Shown here one piece after another: positions 18,146-25,375 of a stretch of 64,000 nt of DNA. The stretch's first letter is position 1, and the number at the start of each line of letters is the position of its first letter. Under the pieces are notes generated by a model, which saw nothing but the letters and a program-made list of their open reading frames with translations, did not search any database and was not told the origin of the DNA. A program made the translations under genes and the position numbers. The DNA is from Streptomyces fildesensis (GTDB lineage Bacteria; Actinomycetota; Actinomycetes; Streptomycetales; Streptomycetaceae): positions 1 to 64,000 of the forward strand of contig NZ_JAAIKO010000031.1 of NCBI RefSeq assembly GCF_016107395.1, read 5' to 3'.

Positions 18146-18165
18146 CTGTGATGTCGCCATCACAG
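18146..18165. promoter_or_regulatory. Perfect inverted repeat, likely operator
   Basis: CTGTGATG-TCGC-CATCACAG is a perfect 8-bp inverted repeat directly after the -10 hexamer. Its position over the transcription start fits a repressor site, most simply for the adjacent XRE protein. Confidence 0.6.
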
Positions 18166-18274
18166 GGCGCACGCTCGCAGTAGGACGGCAGCGCATCGCT
18201 ACCCCATGCCCCGGCACGGGAAGGGCGACAGGCCACCGCATGGGGGCGTTTCCCAGAACCGTTCGGAGAGCCGC

Positions 18275-18736
18275 ATGAACGCGAAGGACGAACCCCCTCG
18301 AACCCCGCCCGGTGAGGGCGCGGGCGCCGACGACGAGTGGGACTACTCGCTCCAGATCCCGCACGACCTGCGCGGCGCCGGCATCGCGCGCTGCACGCTC
18401 AGAGCGGTGCTCAACGCGTACGGGCTGGCGCCGATGATCGAAGTGGCGCAGCTCGTCGCGGCCGAACTCGTCGCGAACGCGCTGGAGCACTCCAGCGGGC
18501 CGGTCAGTCTGCGACTGCACTGGCGGGAGAGAAACCTGCGGCTCGGGGTGTGGGACACCAGTCCCGCGAAGCCGGAGTTCCTGACCGTCACGGACGAGGC
18601 CGAACACGGGCGCGGCATGTGGCTGGTCACCGGGCTCGCGGCGGCGTGGGGGTGCCACCTGCTCGGGGAGGAGCCCTTCGGGCTCGCGGGGAAGCTCGTG
18701 TGGGCGGACATCGCGGCGGGGTCCGCTGCCGCGTAA
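18275..18736 (+). CDS. ATP-binding (RsbW/HATPase_c_2-like) regulator
   Basis: A 153-aa GHKL ATPase of the anti-sigma/serine-kinase type. The N-box is ELVANALEHSSGPV (about residues 64-77), a G1-like motif is LGVWDTSP, and G2 is EHGRGMWLVTGLA. Such proteins bind sigma or anti-anti-sigma factors and appear routinely in WhiJ-type clusters. The ATG has GGAGAG 6 nt upstream, giving MNAKDEPPRTPP; a longer frame back to 18206 overlaps the promoter. Its partner is unknown. Confidence 0.85.
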   Translation: MNAKDEPPRTPPGEGAGADDEWDYSLQIPHDLRGAGIARCTLRAVLNAYGLAPMIEVAQLVAAELVANALEHSSGPVSLRLHWRERNLRLGVWDTSPAKPEFLTVTDEAEHGRGMWLVTGLAAAWGCHLLGEEPFGLAGKLVWADIAAGSAAA

Positions 18737-18753
18737 CCGGAACGGGCGGGCGG

Positions 18754-18862
18754 TGGCTGAGGTCAGAGCAGTGCGAAGTGCTCTTCTGCGGCGCTGCGCA
18801 CCTTGACCGGGCGGAGGGGAGGCCCCGGCGCTGCGCGCCTGCCAGGGAAGCGGTCCGTTGCG
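18754..18862 (+). repeat. Dispersed repeat copy R1 (inverted pair with R2)
   Basis: About 109 bp starting tggctgaggtcaga, through ctgcggcgctgcgcacc and ttgaccgggcggagg. It matches the reverse complement of 19279-19383 at roughly 90 percent by eye, with one small gap. Confidence 0.85.
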
Positions 18863-19278
18863 CGGCCCGGCGAGGCGGAGGGATTCCGGTCCGCTGCGCT
18901 CCGGGCGGGGTGGAGGGGAGCTGCGGCCGACGAGGCAGCACGGCCCGGCGGGTTGGGGCGCACCCCGCCTCTCGAACTCCGGCCGCTCTCAAAGGGAACG
19001 AACTGTGTGGCCGCAGCCCCGGCATGTTGAGTTTTGACCGCCCTTAGTGATCCACATCAACTCAAAAACCACCTCACAGGTCCCACGGAACACCATGTGT
19101 CACAGCCACCCCACTTCGCCGGGAGAAGAGCGGATCAGAACGTCAACCGGAGGCGCACCGCACGGCCCACCACCCCGCCCGGGGCGCGAAGCGAACCCGG
19201 CCCCCTGCGAAGGCCCCTCAAACGCCCCACCCCCAGGGCACCTCCGGCCGCGACCGGCCCACCACCCGCCAAGGGGAG

Positions 19279-19383
19279 CGCAGCGGACCGCCTCGCTGGC
19301 AGGCGCGCAGCGCCGGGCCTCCCCCTCCGCCCGGTCAAGGTGCGCAGCGCCGCAGAGGAGCACTCCGTATCTGACCTCAGCCA
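19279..19383 (-). repeat. Dispersed repeat copy R2
   Basis: Inverted partner of R1, 417 bp away. Its outer end (agcactccgtatctgacctc) recurs in degraded form at about 20131-20160, at the end of the short ORF following the DUF6247 gene. Confidence 0.85.
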
Positions 19384-19699
19384 CCCACCCGCCGTGCCAC
19401 GAAGAACCGCCGGAGCAATACGCACTGCCGTCGCCAGCAGGCACGCCCTTCCCCACCCCTTCGTTCTCTCCCCACGCACAGACCGAGCCGCGCCGTCCGG
19501 GTCTCAACCAGTCGTTCGTGGCCCGGGTTCAGGCTCTGGAGTGCTTTTCCTTCGGGGTAACGTCGCCGAAAATCGTGCGGCGAGCTGAGCGTGACCGGTA
19601 CAACCTTGGAGTCCGAGGCTCCTCACGGAGGCGACGGTTCCTCCCGCTCCGACGATTCTGGCTGGCGTACCGTGGCTCGTGCGACCCGAGGAGACGACC

Positions 19700-20056
19700 A
19701 TGAGTACGCAGCCCGAGCACCCTGGCGGAGAGCTGATCCCCAGGCCCGAGCGAACCCCTGACGCTCTACGGGTCGCCCTCGCCCGGATCGCACCGCACCG
19801 GCTGGAGGAGATGGAGCGCCAGAAGAACGAAGCGTTCTCCATGGCTGCCCAGCACGACGCGCTCGGCCCTATTCGGATGTGGCTGCTGATCTGGTCAGGC
19901 GAAGTCGAAATCGAGCGTCGCCCGGACCTCTCCGAGCGGCGGCGCAAGGCGGAGCGAGCGGCTCAGACTCTCCCCAGAGAAGATCCAGCCTGGCGTGCGG
20001 CCATGGACGAAATCGTCGCCTTGACCGAAGAGGCACGCGCGGCAGTGGCCGGATGA
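19700..20056 (+). CDS. DUF6247 family protein (antitoxin-like)
   Basis: A 118-aa, charged, helical protein, MSTQPEHPGGELIPRPERTP... with RVALARIAPHRLEEMERQK and WLLIWSGEVEIERRPD. I recognise the actinobacterial DUF6247 pattern, usually the first gene of a two-gene pair whose second member resembles a small toxin; an antitoxin role is inferred from that arrangement, not shown. The start is the ATG at 19700 with GAGGAG 6 nt upstream. Its stop overlaps the next ORF's start as ATGA. Confidence 0.75.
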   Translation: MSTQPEHPGGELIPRPERTPDALRVALARIAPHRLEEMERQKNEAFSMAAQHDALGPIRMWLLIWSGEVEIERRPDLSERRRKAERAAQTLPREDPAWRAAMDEIVALTEEARAAVAG

Positions 20057-20154
20057 ATTGGTGCTGGGAGTACGACCCGAACGAAGAACACGTCATCGGT
20101 GGGGCACCGCCCGCCCTGGTTGCCGCCGTGGAAAAGCACTCGGTATCGCTCTGA
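20053..20154 (+). pseudogene. Truncated toxin-like partner of DUF6247 gene
   Basis: A 33-codon ORF coupled by ATGA: MNWCWEYDPNEEHVIGGAPP and on through VAAVEKHS before a stop. The start resembles the N-terminus of the longer proteins that follow DUF6247 genes (WxxEYDPxEEHV..LPPALV..VE), but it stops where sequence like the end of the dispersed repeat begins. I infer loss of the catalytic C-terminus; a genuinely short protein is the alternative. Confidence 0.5.
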
Positions 20155-20156
20155 CC

Positions 20157-20957
20157 TCAGCCCCTACCGGCCCCCAACAGGTCCCCGCTCCTCCCCGGCC
20201 CCGGCGGCGCCCCCGCCTCGACGAACCACTCTCTCCCCAACACCAGTCCGAAGATCGGTGCCGGGAGGCGGATCAGTAGGCGGAACAGTGCCGACGAGCG
20301 GCCTTTGCCCTCTCCCGCTTGGGATCGGTGGGCGGCGAGGGCGGCGCGCTTTTGCTGGGCGTAGGGGCGGACGTTGATGCTGTGGGTGATCGCCGCTCGC
20401 GGGGTGAAGGACGTGCGCATCACCTCCGGGTCGTAGCGGACCGGCACCCGGAGGAGGCGCAGCGCACGGAACACCCGGTCGATGGGCTCGCGCGGCAGCG
20501 TCGCCTCCAGGACGCGGGTGCCCGTCAACCGGGCCGCCCGCGCGCCCACTTCGTGGACCCGGACGTGGTCGCGGTGGCCGTAGCCGCCCTGGGCGTCGTA
20601 GCTGAGCAGGACGTCGGCCCGCTCCTCACTCAACAGCTCCGCGAGCTTCGACGCGGCCTCGTCCACGTCCGCGCGGGCGAAGCGCACGCGGTCCGGTGGG
20701 TCCGGGAACAGCAGTGGGCCGTGGCCGCTGTCGGCGTATCCGAGGTGCACCACGCGGGCGACGCCCAGCAGCGCGGCGCTCGCCCGCAGTTCGTCCAGGC
20801 GCAGGGTGCCGTCCGGGCGGGTCGCCTCGCCCATGATCCCGTCGCAGGCGACGGCCACGACCACCCGGTGACCCTCCGCGGCCAGCCGCGCCAGCGTGCC
20901 GCCGGTGAGCAGCACCTCGTCGTCCGGATGGGCATGGAACGCGAGAATCGTCGTCAT
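20157..20957 (-). CDS. PIG-L family deacetylase
   Basis: A 266-aa zinc-dependent N-acetylglucosaminyl deacetylase-fold enzyme (LmbE/PIG-L). The metal site is AHPDDE near the N-terminus (residues about 8-13) with GYGHRDHVRVHE further on. Relatives include MshB (mycothiol) and Mca, and enzymes of antibiotic tailoring; the substrate is not deducible. The ATG reading MTTILAFHAHPDD is preferred to the one 9 nt upstream on homology and AGGA spacing. Its 3' end meets the accessory stretch. It follows purL on the same strand after a strong terminator, so it is probably separate. Confidence 0.88.
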   Translation of the reverse strand: MTTILAFHAHPDDEVLLTGGTLARLAAEGHRVVVAVACDGIMGEATRPDGTLRLDELRASAALLGVARVVHLGYADSGHGPLLFPDPPDRVRFARADVDEAASKLAELLSEERADVLLSYDAQGGYGHRDHVRVHEVGARAARLTGTRVLEATLPREPIDRVFRALRLLRVPVRYDPEVMRTSFTPRAAITHSINVRPYAQQKRAALAAHRSQAGEGKGRSSALFRLLIRLPAPIFGLVLGREWFVEAGAPPGPGRSGDLLGAGRG

Positions 20958-21006
20958 CCCGGCCATCCTGACAGGCCCTGGCAGGCGCCGGCAGGCATGC
21001 GAACGG

Positions 21007-21044
21007 CTCGGCCCCGGCTCCTCGGAAGAGGAGCCGGGGCCGAG
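21007..21044 (-). terminator. Terminator of purSQL operon
   Basis: A perfect 17-bp stem (CTCGGCCCCGGCTCCTC and complement) with a ggaa loop, 13 nt after the purL stop. Confidence 0.85.
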
Positions 21045-21057
21045 CCGAGAGGCGGTC

Positions 21058-23307
21058 TCAGGCCAGCAGAGCCGGGATCGTCGCCTCGTGCGCCTGCTTC
21101 AGCTCACTCAGCGGGATCGTGAACTGGTCCTGGATCTCGATCGTCTCGCCGTCCACGACACCGATGCGCGCGGCCGGGAGGCCTCGCGCGCCGCACATGT
21201 CGTTGAAGCGGAGCTCCTCGCTGCGCGGGACGGCGACGACCGCGCGGCCGGCCGACTCGCTGAAGAGGAAGACGAACGGGTCGAGGTCGTCCGGGACGAC
21301 GATCCGGGCGCCCTTGCCGCCGCGCAGGCACGACTCGGTGACGGCCTGGATGAGGCCACCGTCCGAGAGGTCGTGCGCTGCGTCGATCATGCCGTCGCGG
21401 GAGCCGGCGATGAGGATCTCGCCGAGCAGCCGCTCGCGCTCCAGGTCCACCGCGGGCGGCAGGCCGCCGAGGTGGCTGTGGACGACCTCGGACCAGGCGG
21501 AGCCGCCCAGTTCTTCCTTGGTGTCACCGAGGAGGTACAGGAGCTGGCCCTCTTCCGCGAACGCCATCGGCGTACGGCGGTTGACGTCGTCGATGACGCC
21601 GAGCACCGCGACCACGGGGGTCGGGTGGATGGCGACGTCACCGGTCTGGTTGTAGAGCGAGACGTTGCCGCCGGTGACCGGGGTGCCCAGGATCAGACAG
21701 CCGTCGGCCAGACCGCGGGTGGCCTCGGCGAACTGCCACATGACGTCCGGGTCCTCGGGGGAACCGAAGTTGAGGCAGTCCGAGATGGCGAGCGGCTTGG
21801 CGCCGGTGGCGGCGACGTTGCGGTACGCCTCCGCCAGCGCGAGCTGCGCGCCGGTGTACGGGTCGAGCTTGGTGAAGCGGCCGTTGCCGTCGGTGGCGAT
21901 GGCGACGCCGAGGTTGGTGTCCTCGTCGATGCGGACCATGCCCGAGTCCTCGGGGTGCGACAGCACCGTGTTGCCCTGCACGAACCGGTCGTACTGGTCC
22001 GTGATCCAGGACTTCGACGCCTGGTTCGGCGACGAGACGAGGGCCAGCACCTGGCGGCGCAGTTCGTCACCGCCCGCCGGGCGGGCGAGCTTGTTCGCGT
22101 CGTCGGCCTGGAGGGCGTCCTGCCAGGACGGACGGGCGTACGGGCGGTCGTAGACCGGGCCCTCGTGGGCGACGGTGCGCGGCGGGACGTCGACGATCTG
22201 CTCGCCGTGCCAGAAGATCTCCAGCCGCTCGCCGTCGGTGACCTCACCGATGACGGTGGCGATGACGTCCCACTTCTCGCAGATCTCGAGGAAGCGCGCG
22301 ACCTTGCCGGGCTCGACGATCGCGCACATGCGCTCCTGGGACTCACTCATGAGGATTTCCTCGGGCGAGAGGGAGGAGTCGCGCAGGTGGACGGTGTCGA
22401 GTTCGACGCGCATGCCGCCGGAGCCGGCCGAGGCCAGCTCGGAGGTGGCGCAGGACAGGCCCGCGCCGCCGAGGTCCTGGATGCCGTCGACGAGGTCGGC
22501 CTTGAAGATCTCCAGGGTGCACTCGATGAGGAGCTTCTCCTGGAACGGGTCGCCGACCTGGACGGCGGGGCGCTTGCTGGGCTTGGCGTCGTCGAAGGTC
22601 TCCGAGGCGAGGACCGAGACGCCGCCGATGCCGTCGCCGCCGGTGCGGGCGCCGTAGAGGATGACCTTGTTGCCGGCGCCGGACGCCTTGGCGAGGTGGA
22701 TGTCCTCGTGCTTCATGACGCCGACGCAGAGCGCGTTGACGAGCGGGTTGCCCTGGTAGCAGGCGTCGAAGACGACCTCGCCACCGATGTTCGGCAGGCC
22801 CAGACAGTTGCCGTAGCTGCCGATGCCGGACACGACGCCGGGCAGTACGCGCTTGGTGTCGGGGTGGTCCGCGGCACCGAAGCGCAGCGGGTCCATGACC
22901 GCGACCGGCCGGGCACCCATCGCGAGGATGTCGCGGACGATGCCGCCGATGCCGGTGGCCGCGCCCTGGTGGGGCTCGATGTACGAGGGGTGGTTGTGCG
23001 ACTCGACCTTGAAGGTGACCGCGTAGCCCTGGCCGACGTCGACGACGCCGGCGTTCTCGCCGATGCCGACGAGCATGGCGTCGTTCTCGGGGGCCTTCTC
23101 GCCGAACTGCTTCAGGTGGACCTTGCTGCTCTTGTACGAGCAGTGCTCGGACCACATGACGGAGTACATCGCGAGTTCGGCGCCGGTCGGGCGGCGGCCG
23201 AGGATCTCGCGGATGCGCGCGTACTCGTCGGGCTTGAGGCCGAGTTCAGCCCAGGGCTGGTCGGCCTCGGGGGTCTTTTCGGCGTTCGTGACGGTATCGA
23301 GGGTCAT
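21058..23307 (-). CDS. purL: FGAM synthase subunit PurL
   Basis: Large subunit of the three-part phosphoribosylformylglycinamidine synthase (PurSQL), step 4 of purine synthesis. The 749 aa fit the small-type PurL that needs separate PurQ and PurS. Motifs include SVMWSEHCSYKSSK, VESHNHPSYIEPHQGAATG, GDGIGGVSVLASE and AHDLSDGGL. The ATG (MTLDTVTNAEKT) overlaps the purQ stop as ATGA, so translation is coupled. A very long antisense frame covers it and is a shadow. Confidence 0.97.
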   Translation of the reverse strand: MTLDTVTNAEKTPEADQPWAELGLKPDEYARIREILGRRPTGAELAMYSVMWSEHCSYKSSKVHLKQFGEKAPENDAMLVGIGENAGVVDVGQGYAVTFKVESHNHPSYIEPHQGAATGIGGIVRDILAMGARPVAVMDPLRFGAADHPDTKRVLPGVVSGIGSYGNCLGLPNIGGEVVFDACYQGNPLVNALCVGVMKHEDIHLAKASGAGNKVILYGARTGGDGIGGVSVLASETFDDAKPSKRPAVQVGDPFQEKLLIECTLEIFKADLVDGIQDLGGAGLSCATSELASAGSGGMRVELDTVHLRDSSLSPEEILMSESQERMCAIVEPGKVARFLEICEKWDVIATVIGEVTDGERLEIFWHGEQIVDVPPRTVAHEGPVYDRPYARPSWQDALQADDANKLARPAGGDELRRQVLALVSSPNQASKSWITDQYDRFVQGNTVLSHPEDSGMVRIDEDTNLGVAIATDGNGRFTKLDPYTGAQLALAEAYRNVAATGAKPLAISDCLNFGSPEDPDVMWQFAEATRGLADGCLILGTPVTGGNVSLYNQTGDVAIHPTPVVAVLGVIDDVNRRTPMAFAEEGQLLYLLGDTKEELGGSAWSEVVHSHLGGLPPAVDLERERLLGEILIAGSRDGMIDAAHDLSDGGLIQAVTESCLRGGKGARIVVPDDLDPFVFLFSESAGRAVVAVPRSEELRFNDMCGARGLPAARIGVVDGETIEIQDQFTIPLSELKQAHEATIPALLA

Positions 23308-23984
23308 GCGGTGACCAGCTTCTTCAGGATCGAGGTGAAGAATCCCAGACCGTCGGTGCGACCGGTGCCGATCAGCGGCTCGACGGCGTGCTCGGGGTGC
23401 GGCATGAGGCCGACGACGTTTCCCGCGGCGTTGGAGATGCCGGCGATGTCGCGCAGCGAGCCGTTGGGATTGACGTCGAGGTAGCGGAAGACCACGCGGC
23501 CCTCGGCTTCCAGTTCGTCCAGCGTCCGCTCGTCGGCCACATAGCGGCCGTCGATGTTCTTCAGCGGGATGGAGATCTCCTGGCCGGCCGAGTAATCGGC
23601 GGTCCAGGCGGTGTCCGCGTTCTCCACCCGCAGCTTCTGGTCGCGGCAGATGAAGTGCAGGTGGTTGTTGCGGAGCATCGCGCCGGGCAGCAGGTGCGAT
23701 TCGGTCAGCACCTGGAAGCCGTTGCAGATGCCGAGGACCGGAAGACCGTCCCTGGCGCCCGCGATGACCGACTCCATGACGGGGGAGAAGCGCGAGATCG
23801 CGCCGGCCCGCAGGTAGTCGCCGTAGGAGAAACCGCCGGGCAGGACGACCGCGTCGACCTGGTGGAGGTCCTTGTCGCGGTGCCACAGCGGCACCGGCTC
23901 GGCACCGGCGACGCGGATCGCGCGCTGGGTGTCGCGGTCGTCGAGCGTTCCGGGGAAGGTGACGACGCCGACGCGTGCGGTCAC
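23304..23984 (-). CDS. purQ: FGAM synthase glutaminase subunit PurQ
   Basis: Class I glutamine amidotransferase that supplies ammonia to PurL. The 226 aa have the nucleophile elbow LGICNGFQ and the His-containing MPHPEHAVEPL. The start is GTG at 23984, overlapping the purS stop as GTGA. It lies between purS and purL, coupled to both. Confidence 0.97.
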   Translation of the reverse strand: MTARVGVVTFPGTLDDRDTQRAIRVAGAEPVPLWHRDKDLHQVDAVVLPGGFSYGDYLRAGAISRFSPVMESVIAGARDGLPVLGICNGFQVLTESHLLPGAMLRNNHLHFICRDQKLRVENADTAWTADYSAGQEISIPLKNIDGRYVADERTLDELEAEGRVVFRYLDVNPNGSLRDIAGISNAAGNVVGLMPHPEHAVEPLIGTGRTDGLGFFTSILKKLVTA

Positions 23985-24232
23985 GACTCCACCTTCACGG
24001 AGAAGTCCTCGATGACGGTGTTGGCAAGGAAGGTTTCGGCCATCTCCCGGATGCGGGCGAGGGCGGCGTCGTCGACCGGCCCCTCGACCTCGAGTTCAAA
24101 GCGCTTTCCCTGGCGGACGTCCGCGATCCCTTCGAACCCGAGACGCGGCAGTGCACGGTGCACCGCCTGGCCCTGGGGGTCGAGGATCTCCGGCTTGAGC
24201 ATGACGTCGACTACGACGCGTGCCACTGGCAC
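23981..24232 (-). CDS. purS: FGAM synthase subunit PurS
   Basis: An 83-aa PurS, the small subunit that bridges PurL and PurQ. It begins MPVARVVVDVMLKPEILDPQ and contains GKRFELEVEGPVD, as in the family. It is the first gene of the purSQL operon, with a palindrome-rich upstream region shared with divergent lsrL. Confidence 0.95.
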   Translation of the reverse strand: MPVARVVVDVMLKPEILDPQGQAVHRALPRLGFEGIADVRQGKRFELEVEGPVDDAALARIREMAETFLANTVIEDFSVKVES

Positions 24233-24581
24233 TCCCGGTGTTGTGGTGGTGCGTGAAGTGACTTCAGCGTACCCGTCGCAAAAATCTACGCGGGTAGATA
24301 TCCTGTTCTCCGCCGGTTGACGCTCATCACGTTTAAGTATCGGCCGTGCGATTCTCTAGGGGATGCGTTTCAAGAAACGTAGGGTCCCGATTGCGACGGG
24401 ACACGCGGAGGAATAATCCTCCGGCTTCCCGACGTAATGCATGGCATCGTACAAATGAAAACTTATTGTCCCCGACTTGTCGGCTTCATCGCATCGACCC
24501 AGCTCAGCCGCAGATCAGTCGTTGATCAGTGGTAGCCAGGAGGCCGGCAGAAGCCGATTCCGCACGAAAGGACCGACACCC
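24233..24581. other. purS-lsrL divergent control region, 349 bp
   Basis: No gene. At least four short perfect inverted repeats are visible: 24284-24299 (ATCTAC-gcgg-GTAGAT), 24366-24379 (CGTTTC-aa-GAAACG), 24384-24402 (GTCCCG-7-CGGGAC) and 24406-24423 (CGGAGGA-ataa-TCCTCCG). AT-richer segments around 24270-24350 and 24440-24480 are likely promoters. Confidence 0.65.
24284..24299. promoter_or_regulatory. Palindrome ATCTACGCGGGTAGAT upstream of purS
   Basis: A perfect 6-bp inverted repeat with a 4-nt centre, about 50 bp upstream of the purS start; placement fits an operator of the purSQL operon. I did not find the same motif ahead of the other pur genes in this window. Confidence 0.45.
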
Positions 24582-24899
24582 ATGGCGCAGCGCGTAGTGG
24601 TCAGCCTCTCCGACGATCTCGACGGCGGCGAGGCAGCGGAGACGATCGTTTTCGGGATCGACGGAAAGTCCTTCGAGATCGACCTGTCGGCGGTCAATGC
24701 CGACAAGCTGCGGAGCGCCCTGTCGCCGTATGTCGGCGCCGGCCGGAAGCACGCCCGCTCGGGAAAGGTCTACAAGCGCACGGCCGTCGCGCCCGACCCG
24801 GCCGCGGTGCGCGCGTGGGCCCGGTCCAACGGCTTCGACGTGCCGCCGCGCGGCCGCATCCCGAAGAAGGTCTACGAGGCGTTCAACGAAGCGAGTTGA
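24582..24899 (+). CDS. lsrL: Lsr2-like nucleoid protein (LsrL)
   Basis: A 105-aa xenogeneic-silencer-type protein. The N-terminal dimerisation strands are MAQRVVVSLSDDLDGGEA..ETIVFGIDG and SFEIDLS. The C-terminal DNA-binding domain contains VRAWARSNGFDVPPRGRIPKK, where the RGR loop inserts into the AT-rich minor groove. Streptomyces have two Lsr2 paralogs; the location next to purS points to LsrL (from memory of gene order). The ATG has AAAGGA about 8 nt upstream; an in-frame extension upstream is not needed. Confidence 0.9.
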   Translation: MAQRVVVSLSDDLDGGEAAETIVFGIDGKSFEIDLSAVNADKLRSALSPYVGAGRKHARSGKVYKRTAVAPDPAAVRAWARSNGFDVPPRGRIPKKVYEAFNEAS

Positions 24900-24938
24900 G
24901 CCGGAGGGCGTCCGTCCGTGATCTTGCGCCCTACCGAC

Positions 24939-24969
24939 TGGACAGGCACCCCCTGTGTTCCGCTACTGT
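24939..24969 (+). promoter_or_regulatory. Possible promoter of tRNA-Gly(UCC)
   Basis: TGGACA and TACTGT separated by 19 bp, about 50 nt before the tRNA. Confidence 0.4.
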
Positions 24970-25018
24970 TTGGAGCACGCCGAGGGCAGGGTCGAAAGAC
25001 CAGGTCGTCGATAGTCAC

Positions 25019-25090
25019 GCGGGTGTAGCTCAGTAGTAGAGCGCCCCCCTTCCAGGGGGGAGGCGCAGTGTGCGATCCCTGTCACCCGCT
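25019..25090 (+). tRNA. Atypical tRNA-Gly(UCC), candidate cell-wall tRNA
   Basis: 72 nt; acceptor GCGGGTG/CACCCGC with discriminator T; anticodon stem of five C-G pairs with loop CTTCCAG, anticodon UCC. Three features are abnormal. The D-loop (AGTAGTA) lacks the G18-G19 pair of guanines. The T-loop reads TGCGATC, so position 55 is G instead of U. The T-stem GCAG(T)G/CCTGT holds a bulged T. The same D-loop and position-55 changes mark staphylococcal tRNA-Gly used for peptidoglycan bridges, which escape EF-Tu. The tRNA call is firm; the special role is inferred. Confidence 0.88.
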
Positions 25091-25098
25091 CTGACTGT

Positions 25099-25127
25099 TC
25101 TGACCGGTCCAATGGATCGGGTAGAGT
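25099..25127 (+). promoter_or_regulatory. Promoter of tRNA-Gly(GCC) copy 1
   Basis: TCTGAC and TAGAGT separated by 17 bp, about 21 nt before the tRNA. Confidence 0.5.
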
Positions 25128-25148
25128 AGTCCTGCGCAACAGCGCGGT

Positions 25149-25221
25149 GCGGACGTAGCTCAGTTGGTAGAGCGCAACCTTGCCAAGGTTGAGGTCGCCA
25201 GTTCGAACCTGGTCGTCCGCT
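25149..25221 (+). tRNA. tRNA-Gly(GCC), copy 1
   Basis: Standard 73-nt tRNA with intact GG in the D-loop and TTCGAAC T-loop; anticodon loop TTGCCAA. Identical to 29099-29171. Confidence 0.96.
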
Positions 25222-25227
25222 CAGTTC

Positions 25228-25267
25228 AATGAAGTCCCCGGTCGGATCTCCGACCGGGGACTTCATT
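25228..25267 (+). terminator. Terminator after tRNA-Gly copy 1
   Basis: A perfect stem beginning AATGAAGTCCCCGGTCGG with a 4-nt loop, followed by gttt. Confidence 0.8.
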
Positions 25268-25375
25268 GTTTCAGCCTTCTTCGCGTCGGCGACACGGGCG
25301 CTTCATGACATTCGTCATCAATGCCGATGACACCGCGCACTGCCCGCACGTCCCGGCCGGCGGAACGCTGGATAT

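Larger units (their letters stand above)
18737..19699. other. 963-bp non-coding accessory stretch with dispersed repeats
   Basis: No convincing gene. Open frames exist on both strands but have no Streptomyces codon-position bias and lie in repeats. It carries two inverted copies of a repeat of about 105 bp (listed separately) and a degraded relative at about 18865-18920. The stretch probably marks past insertion and decay. Confidence 0.6.

Noticed and set aside
19034..19703. Open frames of 184-218 codons in the repeat-rich stretch
   Set aside because: They overlap each other on both strands, lie within dispersed repeats and lack the third-position GC pattern of real genes here.
20896..23484. 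862-codon open frame antisense to purL/PIG-L
   Set aside because: Same GC-bias shadow; it spans two unrelated genes and a terminator.
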